A stretch of 64,000 bases of DNA from Aquiflexum balticum DSM 16537 (GTDB lineage: Bacteria > Bacteroidota > Bacteroidia > Cytophagales > Cyclobacteriaceae): contig NZ_LT838813.1 of assembly GCF_900176595.1 (NCBI RefSeq), positions 3,304,001 to 3,368,000 of the forward strand, written 5' to 3'. The notes beneath the pieces were generated by a model. It ran no database searches. It had not been told where the DNA came from and saw only the letters and a program-made list of their open reading frames with translations. A program made the position numbers and the translations under genes. Position 1 is the first letter of the stretch. Each line of letters starts with the position of its first letter. Shown one piece after another: positions 34,630 to 45,633 of the stretch.

Positions 34630-37600
34630 ATGGAAAGCAGACCTTTTATCATCTATAAATCCTCAGCAGGCTCGGGTAAAACTTACACCCTTGCCACCGA
34701 GTACCTCAAGTTGGCCTTGATTTCCCCGGAGAGTTTCAGGACTATTTTGGCAGTGACTTTTACCAATAAGGCTACCCAGGAGATGAAAGAACGGATTTTG
34801 AAGGAATTGAAGCGATTGAAAACTGAGGTCAGGCCTGATGAAAGGATGGATTCAGAAATCCTGAAAGCATTGGGAGTCGGGGTGGATGAACTGAAAGTCC
34901 GTGCTGCACAATCTCTTACTGCCATACTGCATGATTATGGTCGGTTTTCTGTCAGTACGATTGACAGTTTTTTTCAGAAAGTGGTAAGGGCTTTTGCCCG
35001 TGAAATGGACCTGAATGCCAAATTTGAGGTGGAATTGGATCAGGATGATGTGTTGGATAGGGTTGTGGATAGGGTAGTAGGCAAAGTTATGGAGGATGAG
35101 TTTTTGCATAAATGGTTGGTGGATTATGCAGTCGAACAAATACAAAACGGAAAATCCTGGGACATTCGAAAAAATATAAAATCTCTGGGCAGGCAGATTT
35201 TTCAGGAGGACTTTAAAAAGTATAGTGTCGAAATCAAGGAATTTTTAAAGGAAAATGAAAATGTGAATTTCCTTCAAAAATACCTCAGAGATAGAAAAAA
35301 GGAGATTTTAAAAATCACCTTGCAACTCAAAGAAGAAGCAAACCACATCCGGGAAGCCAATGGATTACAGTGGACTGATTTCTCAGGAGGCTCAAGATCT
35401 TTTGCGCTTAAATTCGATAAATTGGGAGACAGAAACCAACCGGTTTTAGAATTAAGTCCCACACAAGTCAATTTACCCGATTCCGAAGATGGATGGTATT
35501 CAAAAAGCAGCAAACAAATTGATGCCATTGTTTCTGCCTATCATCAAGGTTTAGGTAATATTCTTGCCCAATTTGAACCACTGTTCATCAAATGGAATAC
35601 CCTTGAGGCGATTTCCAAAAACATCTCCGTTTATGGGATTTTCAGGAACTTATTGGAAGAACTTACCAATGTAAAGGATGAGGAAAACATGTTGCTCATC
35701 TCGGATGCCAACGAATTTCTCAAAGAAATCACAAGGGAAAACGATGCGCCATTTATTTATGAGAAAGTCGGTAACCAATATAAAAACTACCTGATCGATG
35801 AATTTCAGGATACTTCAGGCTTTCAGTGGGCAAGTTTCAAGCCCCTACTTGAAAATTCCCTTGCACAGGGAAATATCAATCTGCTTGTTGGTGATGTCAA
35901 ACAATCGATCTACCGTTGGAGAGGTGGGGAGATGAAATTGCTGTTGGAACAGGTGGAAATTGAAATAGGTGCTCAAAACATTGACCATAGAGACTTGGAT
36001 ACCAATTTCAGGAGTTTGCCCAATATCATTGCTTTTAACAATGCCCTGTTTAAGAAGCTTCCGCAATCATTTGAGCAGGTGGTGACCCATTCGTATCGCG
36101 CTGAAGATGCAGGTATTATTTCCAAGGCTTATCAGGATGTTTTTCAATATGTATCTTCAAAAAAAGAAGCGTCTGATTATAAAGGAAAAGTCAGGTTTGA
36201 GTTTATCGATGTGAAGGAGAGTGAAGAAGAGGAAGGGAAATTTGAAGAGCAGGTATTAAGCCGATTGCCAAAAATGGTTATGGAATTGCAGGATAGGGGC
36301 TATGATTTGAAAGATATTGCTTTTTTGGTCAGAAAGAAATCGGAAGGTGAAGCTATTGCGGATACCTTGATGGCTTTTGCTTCTGAAAATCCTGAATTGG
36401 AATACCGCTTTGATGTGCTGTCCGACGAATCCATGTTCCTGCACAAATCCGCTTCGGTCAAAGCATTGGTAGCAGGATTGAAATACCTGCATGACCCTGA
36501 GGACAAAGTGCAGTTTAAGAGCATGTGGTATTACCGGTCGGTATTGCGGAATGAACCCGTAAACCATGATCTTTTTGCTTTGGACAAAACCCCGGTTCAT
36601 TTAAAGGATAAAATAAATGCATTTCAGGAAAAGCAAAACACCTTATTGCAATTGCCTTTGATGGAAGCCTTGGAGGAATTGATTGCTGAATTGGATTTGC
36701 AGGAATCAGGTATAGAAAAAGCCTACCTATCCGGTTTTAAGGAAGCTGTTTTCGATTTTACTGCAAATAATAGGGCCGATCTTCCGGGTTTCTTGGGTTG
36801 GTGGGAGGAAAATCAAGACAAAAGAACGGTCAAAATTCCTGAAGGGCATGAAGCCATGAGAATTCTCACCATTCATAAATCCAAAGGTTTGCAATTTAAG
36901 GTGGTGCTGATGCCATTTTTGAAATGGACAATTTTTGATATGAGTAAAGAAAATGTAATTTGGTCTCCTTTTCAAGATAAGGAAGAGGGTCTGAATGTCA
37001 TCATTCCTTTAAGCTTAAATGCCAAACTTGCCAAATCGGATTTCAGGGAAACCTATGCAGAAGAAGCCATCATGGCCTATTTGGACAGTTTGAATATGAT
37101 TTATGTGGCTTTGACCAGGGCTGAGGAAGGAATATGGGGGATTTCTCCTTTCAAACAGGAGTTCAAGAAAGACATTTCTTTGAACTATATGCAAATCCAT
37201 TTGCAACAAGTGCTCAGCAGCTCTATGGATGGATCTGATGGACTTTCGCTTTCAGAATTTTTTGATCCTGAATCAAAAACATTTGATTTTGGGGATTGGC
37301 CACAAAAAGTTGTTAAAGAAAAAGTGGATTTCGAAATACCGGATCTGCGCTGGAACTATCAGAACTGGACTGAATTGCTGGAGGTCAAGCAATATGCTGT
37401 TGATTTTTCCAAAGAAGGCTTGGATCAAAGACAGAAGCGGGATTTTGGTTTGTTGGTTCATGAGCTATTAGAGAAGTCCCGTACCCATGCTGATATCAAC
37501 ATGCATTTGGAGGCATTTTACTTTGAAGGCCGATTGGATGAATCGGAAAAAAATGAAGTTAGTATACAATTGGATAAGCTGTTTGATAATCCTGTTTTTG

Positions 37601-37869
37601 CATCTTGGTTTGAAGGAGAGGGACAGTTGATGGCCGAGCAGGGTATTTTACTTCCAGATGGTTCCCAAAAGCGCCCAGATAGAATCATTCTTAAAGACAA
37701 AGAGGTAATAATTGTGGATTTTAAGACAGGTTCTGAATTTGAGAAACATCAAAAGCAGGTGAAAGAGTATATGGATTTGGTGGCATCTTTAAGTCAAAAG
37801 ACCAGCAAAGGTTATTTGTGCTATTTGGAAGATGGAAAGATTGTGGAAGTTGAAAATTGGAGAAAATGA
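34630..37869 (+). CDS. AddA-like UvrD/REP-family helicase-nuclease
   Basis: A 1080-residue protein with an SF1A helicase and a nuclease. Walker A is KSSAGSGKT (residues 10-18); then VTFTNKATQEMKERIL (motif Ia), IDEFQDTSGFQW (motif II) and GDVKQSIYRWRGGEM (motif III), and MILTIHKSKG-type motif V at LTIHKSKGLQFKVV. The C-terminal PD-(D/E)XK nuclease shows LLVHELLEKS, RPDRI and IVDFKTG with QVKEYM. Such proteins resect double-strand breaks with AddB for RecA-based repair. The start at 34630 is ATG; a TTG two codons earlier is less likely. The AddB gene overlaps it by four bases. Confidence 0.88.
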   Translation: MESRPFIIYKSSAGSGKTYTLATEYLKLALISPESFRTILAVTFTNKATQEMKERILKELKRLKTEVRPDERMDSEILKALGVGVDELKVRAAQSLTAILHDYGRFSVSTIDSFFQKVVRAFAREMDLNAKFEVELDQDDVLDRVVDRVVGKVMEDEFLHKWLVDYAVEQIQNGKSWDIRKNIKSLGRQIFQEDFKKYSVEIKEFLKENENVNFLQKYLRDRKKEILKITLQLKEEANHIREANGLQWTDFSGGSRSFALKFDKLGDRNQPVLELSPTQVNLPDSEDGWYSKSSKQIDAIVSAYHQGLGNILAQFEPLFIKWNTLEAISKNISVYGIFRNLLEELTNVKDEENMLLISDANEFLKEITRENDAPFIYEKVGNQYKNYLIDEFQDTSGFQWASFKPLLENSLAQGNINLLVGDVKQSIYRWRGGEMKLLLEQVEIEIGAQNIDHRDLDTNFRSLPNIIAFNNALFKKLPQSFEQVVTHSYRAEDAGIISKAYQDVFQYVSSKKEASDYKGKVRFEFIDVKESEEEEGKFEEQVLSRLPKMVMELQDRGYDLKDIAFLVRKKSEGEAIADTLMAFASENPELEYRFDVLSDESMFLHKSASVKALVAGLKYLHDPEDKVQFKSMWYYRSVLRNEPVNHDLFALDKTPVHLKDKINAFQEKQNTLLQLPLMEALEELIAELDLQESGIEKAYLSGFKEAVFDFTANNRADLPGFLGWWEENQDKRTVKIPEGHEAMRILTIHKSKGLQFKVVLMPFLKWTIFDMSKENVIWSPFQDKEEGLNVIIPLSLNAKLAKSDFRETYAEEAIMAYLDSLNMIYVALTRAEEGIWGISPFKQEFKKDISLNYMQIHLQQVLSSSMDGSDGLSLSEFFDPESKTFDFGDWPQKVVKEKVDFEIPDLRWNYQNWTELLEVKQYAVDFSKEGLDQRQKRDFGLLVHELLEKSRTHADINMHLEAFYFEGRLDESEKNEVSIQLDKLFDNPVFASWFEGEGQLMAEQGILLPDGSQKRPDRIILKDKEVIIVDFKTGSEFEKHQKQVKEYMDLVASLSQKTSKGYLCYLEDGKIVEVENWRK

Positions 37870-40724
37870 ACAGTTTTTTAAGGAATACCGCCCAGGAAAT
37901 CATTCAAACCTATCCAGAATTACAAAACTTGGTTGTTGTACTTCCAAATAGGAGGGCAGGGCTTTTTTTTACCAAACACTTGGGTACTTTGATCGATAAG
38001 CCCACTTGGATGCCTGAGATCAAGACCATTGAAGATGTCTTTTACCAATATGCCGGACAAAGGCCCTCAGATGACTTGACTTTGATTTTTGAACTCTATA
38101 AAGTCTATCAGAGCCTTCATCCTGAACCGGAAACCTTTGACCGATTCTATTTCTGGGGAGAGATGATTCTCAAAGATTTCAACGATGTGGATCAGTTTAT
38201 GGCGGAAGCCAAAAAACTATATTTATATCTTTATGAGATCAAAGAAATAGAATCTGATCTGAGTTTTCTGACTGACCAGCAAATTGCTTTGATCAGACAA
38301 TTTTGGGATTCATTCCAAAATCAGGGTAGGGGACATCAGGAAAAATTCCTCAAATTCTGGCAGATTTTATATCCTTTGTATGATGCTTTCAAAGCTTCTC
38401 TGAATGTTTCCGGAATGGCTTACTCAGGAATGCTATATCGAAAAGTTGCCGAAAAATTGGATGTGATTGCGACACCTGAAAAGCAATATGTTTTTATAGG
38501 TTTCAATGCTTTTACCAAAACAGAGGAAAAGCTGATCAAGCATTTTGTTTTGGAATTTGGTGCCAAGATCTTTTGGGATATTGATACCTATTATTTGGAA
38601 GACAAAAATCAGGAAGCGGGCTTGTTTTTCAGGGAATACCGAAAAGACCCTGTTTTTGGGCCGACTTTTCCCAAAGAAATACCAGAACAAATTGCAAACC
38701 GAAAGGCAAAAATCCAAACCTATGCAACTCCACTCAAAACCAATCAGGCCAATTTGGTAGGTTCTTTATTGGAGAAGGTTGACAAAAATGAAAACTGGGA
38801 GGAAACAGTCATCATCTTGCCGGATGAACAGCTGCTATTTCCTGTTCTGCACACCTTACCCGAAAACATTGACAAAGTCAATGTCACGATGGGCTATCCT
38901 GTCAAAAACACGCCGGTTTATGCGTTTTTGGAAGCAGTGCTGGAAATGCAGCGTTATATTAAAATTGAGGATGGAATGCCTTTATTTTATCATCAACCCT
39001 TGAAAAGTCTCCTTTCCTCCATTTACCTCCAATCTGTCAATCCAACTTTTGTGGCGGATCTGCTTAGGGAAATGAAAGAACAGAATCAGATTTACATCAC
39101 CCAAAATAAGTTGCATAAGGGAGGGGCGTTCTTTGAATTGATTTTCAGACCGCTTGGCAGTGAACAGTTATTTCCTTACCTCTCTACCTTGATGGAGGAA
39201 CTCGCCAAACGATTGGGGGAAGAACCCCTTCAGCGCTCTTACCTTTATCAGTGTTTCAAGCAATTGAATAGGCTTAGGGAGAATTTTGAGAAGCAGGAAG
39301 GACTTTCTGTGGACCGGGAATTTTTCATTCGTTTGTTCCGTCAGGTTTTCAGAGAGGTCAAATTGCCCTTTGAAGGAGAACCCTTGCAGGGATTGCAGGT
39401 CATGGGGGTATTGGAATCCAGAAACCTGGATTTCAAACGTGTCATCATCTGCAACATGAATGAAAGCAGTTTTCCACCTGCAGGTAGTCTCAATTCATTG
39501 ATTCCCTATAATATCCGCAGGGCTTTTGGATTACCGGTTCAGGAACAGAATGATGCCATTTATGCCTACACCTTTTATCGCTTATTGCAAAGTGCAGAAG
39601 AGGTGCATATGATTTATACTACGGCAGCAGACCAAGGAAAAGCTGGGGAAAAAAGCAGGTATATTCAGCAAATGGATGTGGAAATGGGTTTGGACATGAA
39701 AGAGGAGGTCATCTATGTACCTGTTGACCTCAAGGAGACTGCTTCTATTGTGATTGAAAAGAATGAAGAAGTACTTCAATTGCTGGAAAAGTATGTGGTA
39801 AATCCTGATGGGAAATCGAGAAGTACTTTTTCTCCATCGGCCCTAAGTGTGTATTTGGATTGTAGGTTGAAGTTTTATCTCAGGTATCTGGCCGGCATTA
39901 AAGAAAAAGAGGAAGTAAAAGAAGAAATTGATGCTTCGGTCTTTGGAAATATTGCCCATTACAGTATGGAGTTTTTGTATGAAGGTTTTCAGGAGAGGAA
40001 AAAGCGATCTGTAATTGCGAAGGAAGATTTTGGGGATTTGAAGAAAAACTGGGTTTTTCCGGCCATTGAAAAAGGAGTAAGAAAATTCTATCATTTGGAT
40101 GAAAATGCTGATACCAAGCTTAGCGGTCAGATGGCAATCGTAAGGGATGTCTTACAGAAATATATCCAAAGACTCTTGGAAATCGATCAGGAAGCAGCCC
40201 CATTTCAAATCCTTTCCATGGAACAAGCCCATCAGGCCAAATTCCAAATCGACACCAGAAAAGGTAAAGTTGAAGTTGGTTTGGAAGGCTATATTGATCG
40301 GGTGGATGAACAGCAGGGAACAGTGAGGTTGATAGATTATAAGTCCGGTGCTGACAAAAAGGAATTTAGCAGTATAGAATCTCTTTTTGATCGGGAAGAT
40401 AAAAACCGTAATAAAGCAGCCATGCAGACCATGTATTATGGATTGCTCTACCAAGCAATGTGTCCAGAAAACAGGAAGTCATTGAAACCAGCGCTCTTTA
40501 ATTTCAAAGAAATATTTAAAGAAAATTTTAATCCCTATTTGCAGCTTAAAGAACCAAAAGGTAAGGCTTTAGAAATAGAGAATTATAATGAGCATGCCCA
40601 ATTTTATGAAAATGGATTAAAACAATTATTGGAAGATATGTTTGATCCTGATGTGCCATTTTCACAAACAGATGATTGGGATAAGTGTAAGTATTGTGCC
40701 TATAAAGAGATTTGTGGAAGGTAA
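37866..40724 (+). CDS. AddB-like PD-(D/E)XK nuclease with Fe-S cysteines
   Basis: A 952-residue protein. The N-terminal part is a degenerate helicase (VVLPNRRAGLFFTKHLG). The C-terminal PD-(D/E)XK nuclease shows EGYIDRVDEQ, RLIDYKSGADK and AAMQTMYYGLL. Four cysteines suited to a 4Fe-4S staple are YLDCRLKFYL and CKYCAYKEIC (CxxCx5C) at the end. It is the probable partner of the AddA-like protein: the ATG at 37866 overlaps that gene's TGA by four bases (ATGA). The complex would process DNA ends for recombination. Confidence 0.88.
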   Translation: MNSFLRNTAQEIIQTYPELQNLVVVLPNRRAGLFFTKHLGTLIDKPTWMPEIKTIEDVFYQYAGQRPSDDLTLIFELYKVYQSLHPEPETFDRFYFWGEMILKDFNDVDQFMAEAKKLYLYLYEIKEIESDLSFLTDQQIALIRQFWDSFQNQGRGHQEKFLKFWQILYPLYDAFKASLNVSGMAYSGMLYRKVAEKLDVIATPEKQYVFIGFNAFTKTEEKLIKHFVLEFGAKIFWDIDTYYLEDKNQEAGLFFREYRKDPVFGPTFPKEIPEQIANRKAKIQTYATPLKTNQANLVGSLLEKVDKNENWEETVIILPDEQLLFPVLHTLPENIDKVNVTMGYPVKNTPVYAFLEAVLEMQRYIKIEDGMPLFYHQPLKSLLSSIYLQSVNPTFVADLLREMKEQNQIYITQNKLHKGGAFFELIFRPLGSEQLFPYLSTLMEELAKRLGEEPLQRSYLYQCFKQLNRLRENFEKQEGLSVDREFFIRLFRQVFREVKLPFEGEPLQGLQVMGVLESRNLDFKRVIICNMNESSFPPAGSLNSLIPYNIRRAFGLPVQEQNDAIYAYTFYRLLQSAEEVHMIYTTAADQGKAGEKSRYIQQMDVEMGLDMKEEVIYVPVDLKETASIVIEKNEEVLQLLEKYVVNPDGKSRSTFSPSALSVYLDCRLKFYLRYLAGIKEKEEVKEEIDASVFGNIAHYSMEFLYEGFQERKKRSVIAKEDFGDLKKNWVFPAIEKGVRKFYHLDENADTKLSGQMAIVRDVLQKYIQRLLEIDQEAAPFQILSMEQAHQAKFQIDTRKGKVEVGLEGYIDRVDEQQGTVRLIDYKSGADKKEFSSIESLFDREDKNRNKAAMQTMYYGLLYQAMCPENRKSLKPALFNFKEIFKENFNPYLQLKEPKGKALEIENYNEHAQFYENGLKQLLEDMFDPDVPFSQTDDWDKCKYCAYKEICGR

Positions 40725-40888
40725 GCTATTCAATTTAATATTTTTTTAATATTTAATGTGATCTATTTGATATGAAAATTTATTATTTTTAACTGTCGAT
40801 TGGGTAAAATAGGATTCCCATCAAGGTGACTTATGTATAAGTCTGATTAATTAAAACTTTTTACTTTTCCACCAATGAATTTTAATTT

Positions 40889-41788
40889 ATGAAACTTTAT
40901 TTCAAACAGATCTGCCTTTTGATCTTTTTTCCTCTGTTGATTTCTTCCTGTTTGGAAAAAGAAATGGAAGAAAATTTGATTATCTCTGAAGATTATATTG
41001 ATGGGGTGTTTTTTGTGGAACACCTGGATCAAGGAGTACAAATTAAGATTGAGACAAATAAGCCTGCAAAGTTTTTTCCTAATTCTGAACGTCAAACCTT
41101 TGATATTGAAGAATCTGGTTTTGCTGAACTGTCACTTCCTCAAGGGGTTTATTGGATTGATTGTTCTTTTGAGGAAAGTCCGAGTTTTATTGAAACAATA
41201 CCCATCCTTATCATGAAAAATAAGGCTCATGCCATCCGGACAGTTGGTTCTCTGATAAATATGAAACAAGATCATCAGGGTTTTGCTTTGGTTTTGAGAC
41301 ATGTTGATGCCAGAATCGGAGAGGATAAAGTAGATTCACCTATACCGGAATGGTGGAAATCCTGTGACCCGGAAGTTGCCAGACAGTTGAATGAGAATGG
41401 TAGAAGGAACGGAAAAAAAATAGGTGACGCCATCAAAAAACTTCAAATTCCTATTGGAACTGCCATCAGTAGTGAGTTTTGCCGTGCAGTTCAAACCATA
41501 GAGGCAATGGAATTAGATCTTGAAATTGAAACTGATTCAAGGTTGAATCATGAAAATGCAAATCCCAATGATCCGATGTTTGAAGATGTTTTCGATATAA
41601 TCAGGGAAAATAATGCAGCAGGAGTACAGCTTTTGGTCGGCCATTATAATATGCTGGAAGCAAATCCTCATAGAAATCTTTTCAGGCCATTTAATATGTC
41701 AGATGGGTTTCTAATGAAAGCAAATAGTCAAAAGGAACTTGAGTTTGTAGGTTCAGTTCCCTTGTTTCTGTGGTCTTTGTTTGAATAA
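40889..41788 (+). CDS. Lipoprotein with histidine-phosphatase-like C-terminal domain
   Basis: A 299-residue lipoprotein (lipobox LISSC, Cys21). Residues 40-125 form a small beta-rich domain that I cannot name. Residues about 130-295 resemble the histidine phosphatase (phosphoglycerate mutase-like) superfamily: LVLRHVDA supplies the RH pair, SSEFCRAVQTIEAM the second Arg and VGHYNM the second His. The usual RHGE motif is changed to RHVD. It would act outside the inner membrane. I have not seen this exact arrangement in a named family; enzymatic activity is inferred only. Confidence 0.65.
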   Translation: MKLYFKQICLLIFFPLLISSCLEKEMEENLIISEDYIDGVFFVEHLDQGVQIKIETNKPAKFFPNSERQTFDIEESGFAELSLPQGVYWIDCSFEESPSFIETIPILIMKNKAHAIRTVGSLINMKQDHQGFALVLRHVDARIGEDKVDSPIPEWWKSCDPEVARQLNENGRRNGKKIGDAIKKLQIPIGTAISSEFCRAVQTIEAMELDLEIETDSRLNHENANPNDPMFEDVFDIIRENNAAGVQLLVGHYNMLEANPHRNLFRPFNMSDGFLMKANSQKELEFVGSVPLFLWSLFE

Positions 41789-41793
41789 GATTT

Positions 41794-43296
41794 TCACCAA
41801 ATCCCATTTAAATAATGCAGCGTGTTACTATCTGAAATTCCCTCCAAATTTACATTAGTAAAAGGAAAAGTTGGAAAGACCAATTCAGTCATTACCAGTT
41901 CACCATCATTGATAAAAATTTCGATGGATGATCGATCGATAAATAGCCTGATATTTTTTACGTCAATTGCATGTAAAGGAGCATTATGTACTGCGGGGAA
42001 TTCCGTGCTGAAATCAATAAATCCAGATTGAGTTCGGTCAATTTTCAATTCTTGATCTGATTTTTCAATAATCACCCTATCTCCTTTATCATTGGAAATA
42101 TGGATTTTGAAATCTTCTTGATTAGGAGAAAGTAAAAGCTCAACTAACTCATTTTCTAATTCGAAGGAATTTCCTGAGACAGTTATTGATTCCGTTCTTA
42201 ATTTTTCTATTTCTTTGACAGGTCTTGATGCGACTAAATATCCATTATCTTTTTTGACCAATTCAAGGTTTCTTGGAAGTGTGGTGGCGGAGCGCCAAGG
42301 GTGGGTAGGAACGATTTGGGCATATTGCCAATTGCTCATCCAGCCAATAAACAGCGTTCTTCCATCTGATTCAGGTACATTTGACCAGGTTACTCCGGCA
42401 TAATTATCCGCACCGTAATCAAGCCATAAGGTTTCTGAACTTTCGGTAGAGAAAGTTTTGCCATCGAAATTTCCTACAAAATACTGCGTTGCGGAACCTC
42501 CCTGAGGGCCTCCAGGATTGATGCTTACAAAAAGGATCCATTTTTGGGTACCGTCCGTATCAGTCAGCGGAAATAGGTCCGGACATTCCCAAACTCCCCC
42601 ATAGGCTGCCCAATCCGGATTGAAGTCACTTTCAAAAGTCCAGTCCAACAAATTAGGTGAAGAATAGAAGCTGATTTTATCCCAAACAGCCAAGGACATA
42701 ATCCATTTTCCATTTCCTTCTGAATCAGCATACCACCTAACCTTAGGATCACGGAAATCCTTGATCCCAGGATTCTTAAGAACCGGATTATCTGCATAGA
42801 CGGTCCAAGTCCTACCTTTGTCCAGGCTGTAGGCAATGCCCTGAGTCTGGAAATCAACTCTACCTTCTTTTTCGCCGACAGGGTCATGATAGGTAAAAAT
42901 TGCAATCATGGCTGGATTTTGAGGTGAACCCAAACCGCTGGTATTGTTATGGTCTATCACCGCCGAACCGGAGAAAATCCAACCGTTTTTGTCAGGATAA
43001 ATGGCGATGGGCAAATGCTCCCAATGTACCAAGTCTGTAGAAACCGCATGTCCCCAATGCATTGGTCCCCAAACTGTGCTATCAGGATAATATTGATAAA
43101 ACAAATGATATTCTCCATCCAAATACACCATCCCATTCGGGTCATTCATCCAATTCGCTTCAGGAGAAAAATGATATTGAGGGCGAAAGGGCTCAGTGAA
43201 AGATTTGGTGTCTAACTGACTCGATTTCTCCTCTGTTGTTTTACAGGCAAAAAAAACTGAAAACAAAGAAATGATGATAAAAAGAGATTTTTTCAT
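41794..43296 (-). CDS. Glycoside hydrolase family 32 (fructan beta-fructosidase/levanase-like)
   Basis: A 500-residue lipoprotein (lipobox VFFAC, Cys18). The GH32 five-bladed propeller has the nucleophile motif WMNDPNGMVYLDGEYH, then FRDPKVRW and WECPDLFPL with the acid/base Glu. A C-terminal beta-sandwich follows (about residues 370-495). The enzyme hydrolyses beta-fructosides such as sucrose, inulin or levan at the cell surface or in the periplasm. The GH97 gene lies upstream on the same strand with an inverted repeat between. No SusC/SusD pair is in the window. Confidence 0.93.
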   Translation of the reverse strand: MKKSLFIIISLFSVFFACKTTEEKSSQLDTKSFTEPFRPQYHFSPEANWMNDPNGMVYLDGEYHLFYQYYPDSTVWGPMHWGHAVSTDLVHWEHLPIAIYPDKNGWIFSGSAVIDHNNTSGLGSPQNPAMIAIFTYHDPVGEKEGRVDFQTQGIAYSLDKGRTWTVYADNPVLKNPGIKDFRDPKVRWYADSEGNGKWIMSLAVWDKISFYSSPNLLDWTFESDFNPDWAAYGGVWECPDLFPLTDTDGTQKWILFVSINPGGPQGGSATQYFVGNFDGKTFSTESSETLWLDYGADNYAGVTWSNVPESDGRTLFIGWMSNWQYAQIVPTHPWRSATTLPRNLELVKKDNGYLVASRPVKEIEKLRTESITVSGNSFELENELVELLLSPNQEDFKIHISNDKGDRVIIEKSDQELKIDRTQSGFIDFSTEFPAVHNAPLHAIDVKNIRLFIDRSSIEIFINDGELVMTELVFPTFPFTNVNLEGISDSNTLHYLNGIW

Positions 43297-43338
43297 GTTG
43301 GCGGAGATTTTTGATTTTTTAAAATAGGGGAAAATTAA

Positions 43339-43450
43339 TGAACCACAAAAGGAACAAAAGTGAACAAAAGATATAAATTAAAACAAAGGAATTACAAAAC
43401 ATCCATATATAGTTAAGTCTTTTGTGTTCTATTGTCTCTTTTGTGGTTCA
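43339..43450. repeat. Imperfect inverted repeat (32-base arms)
   Basis: TGAACCACAAAAG...AACAAAAG (43339-43370) and the complement-like CTTTTGTGTTC...TTTTGTGGTTCA (43419-43450) face each other across 48 bases. It fills the spacer between GH97 and GH32. A hairpin in the transcript, or simple repeat decay, are both possible. Confidence 0.6.
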
Positions 43451-43462
43451 TAAAATTAAACG

Positions 43463-45619
<2,157 letters not shown>

Positions 45620-45633
45620 TTAAGTTACAAAAA

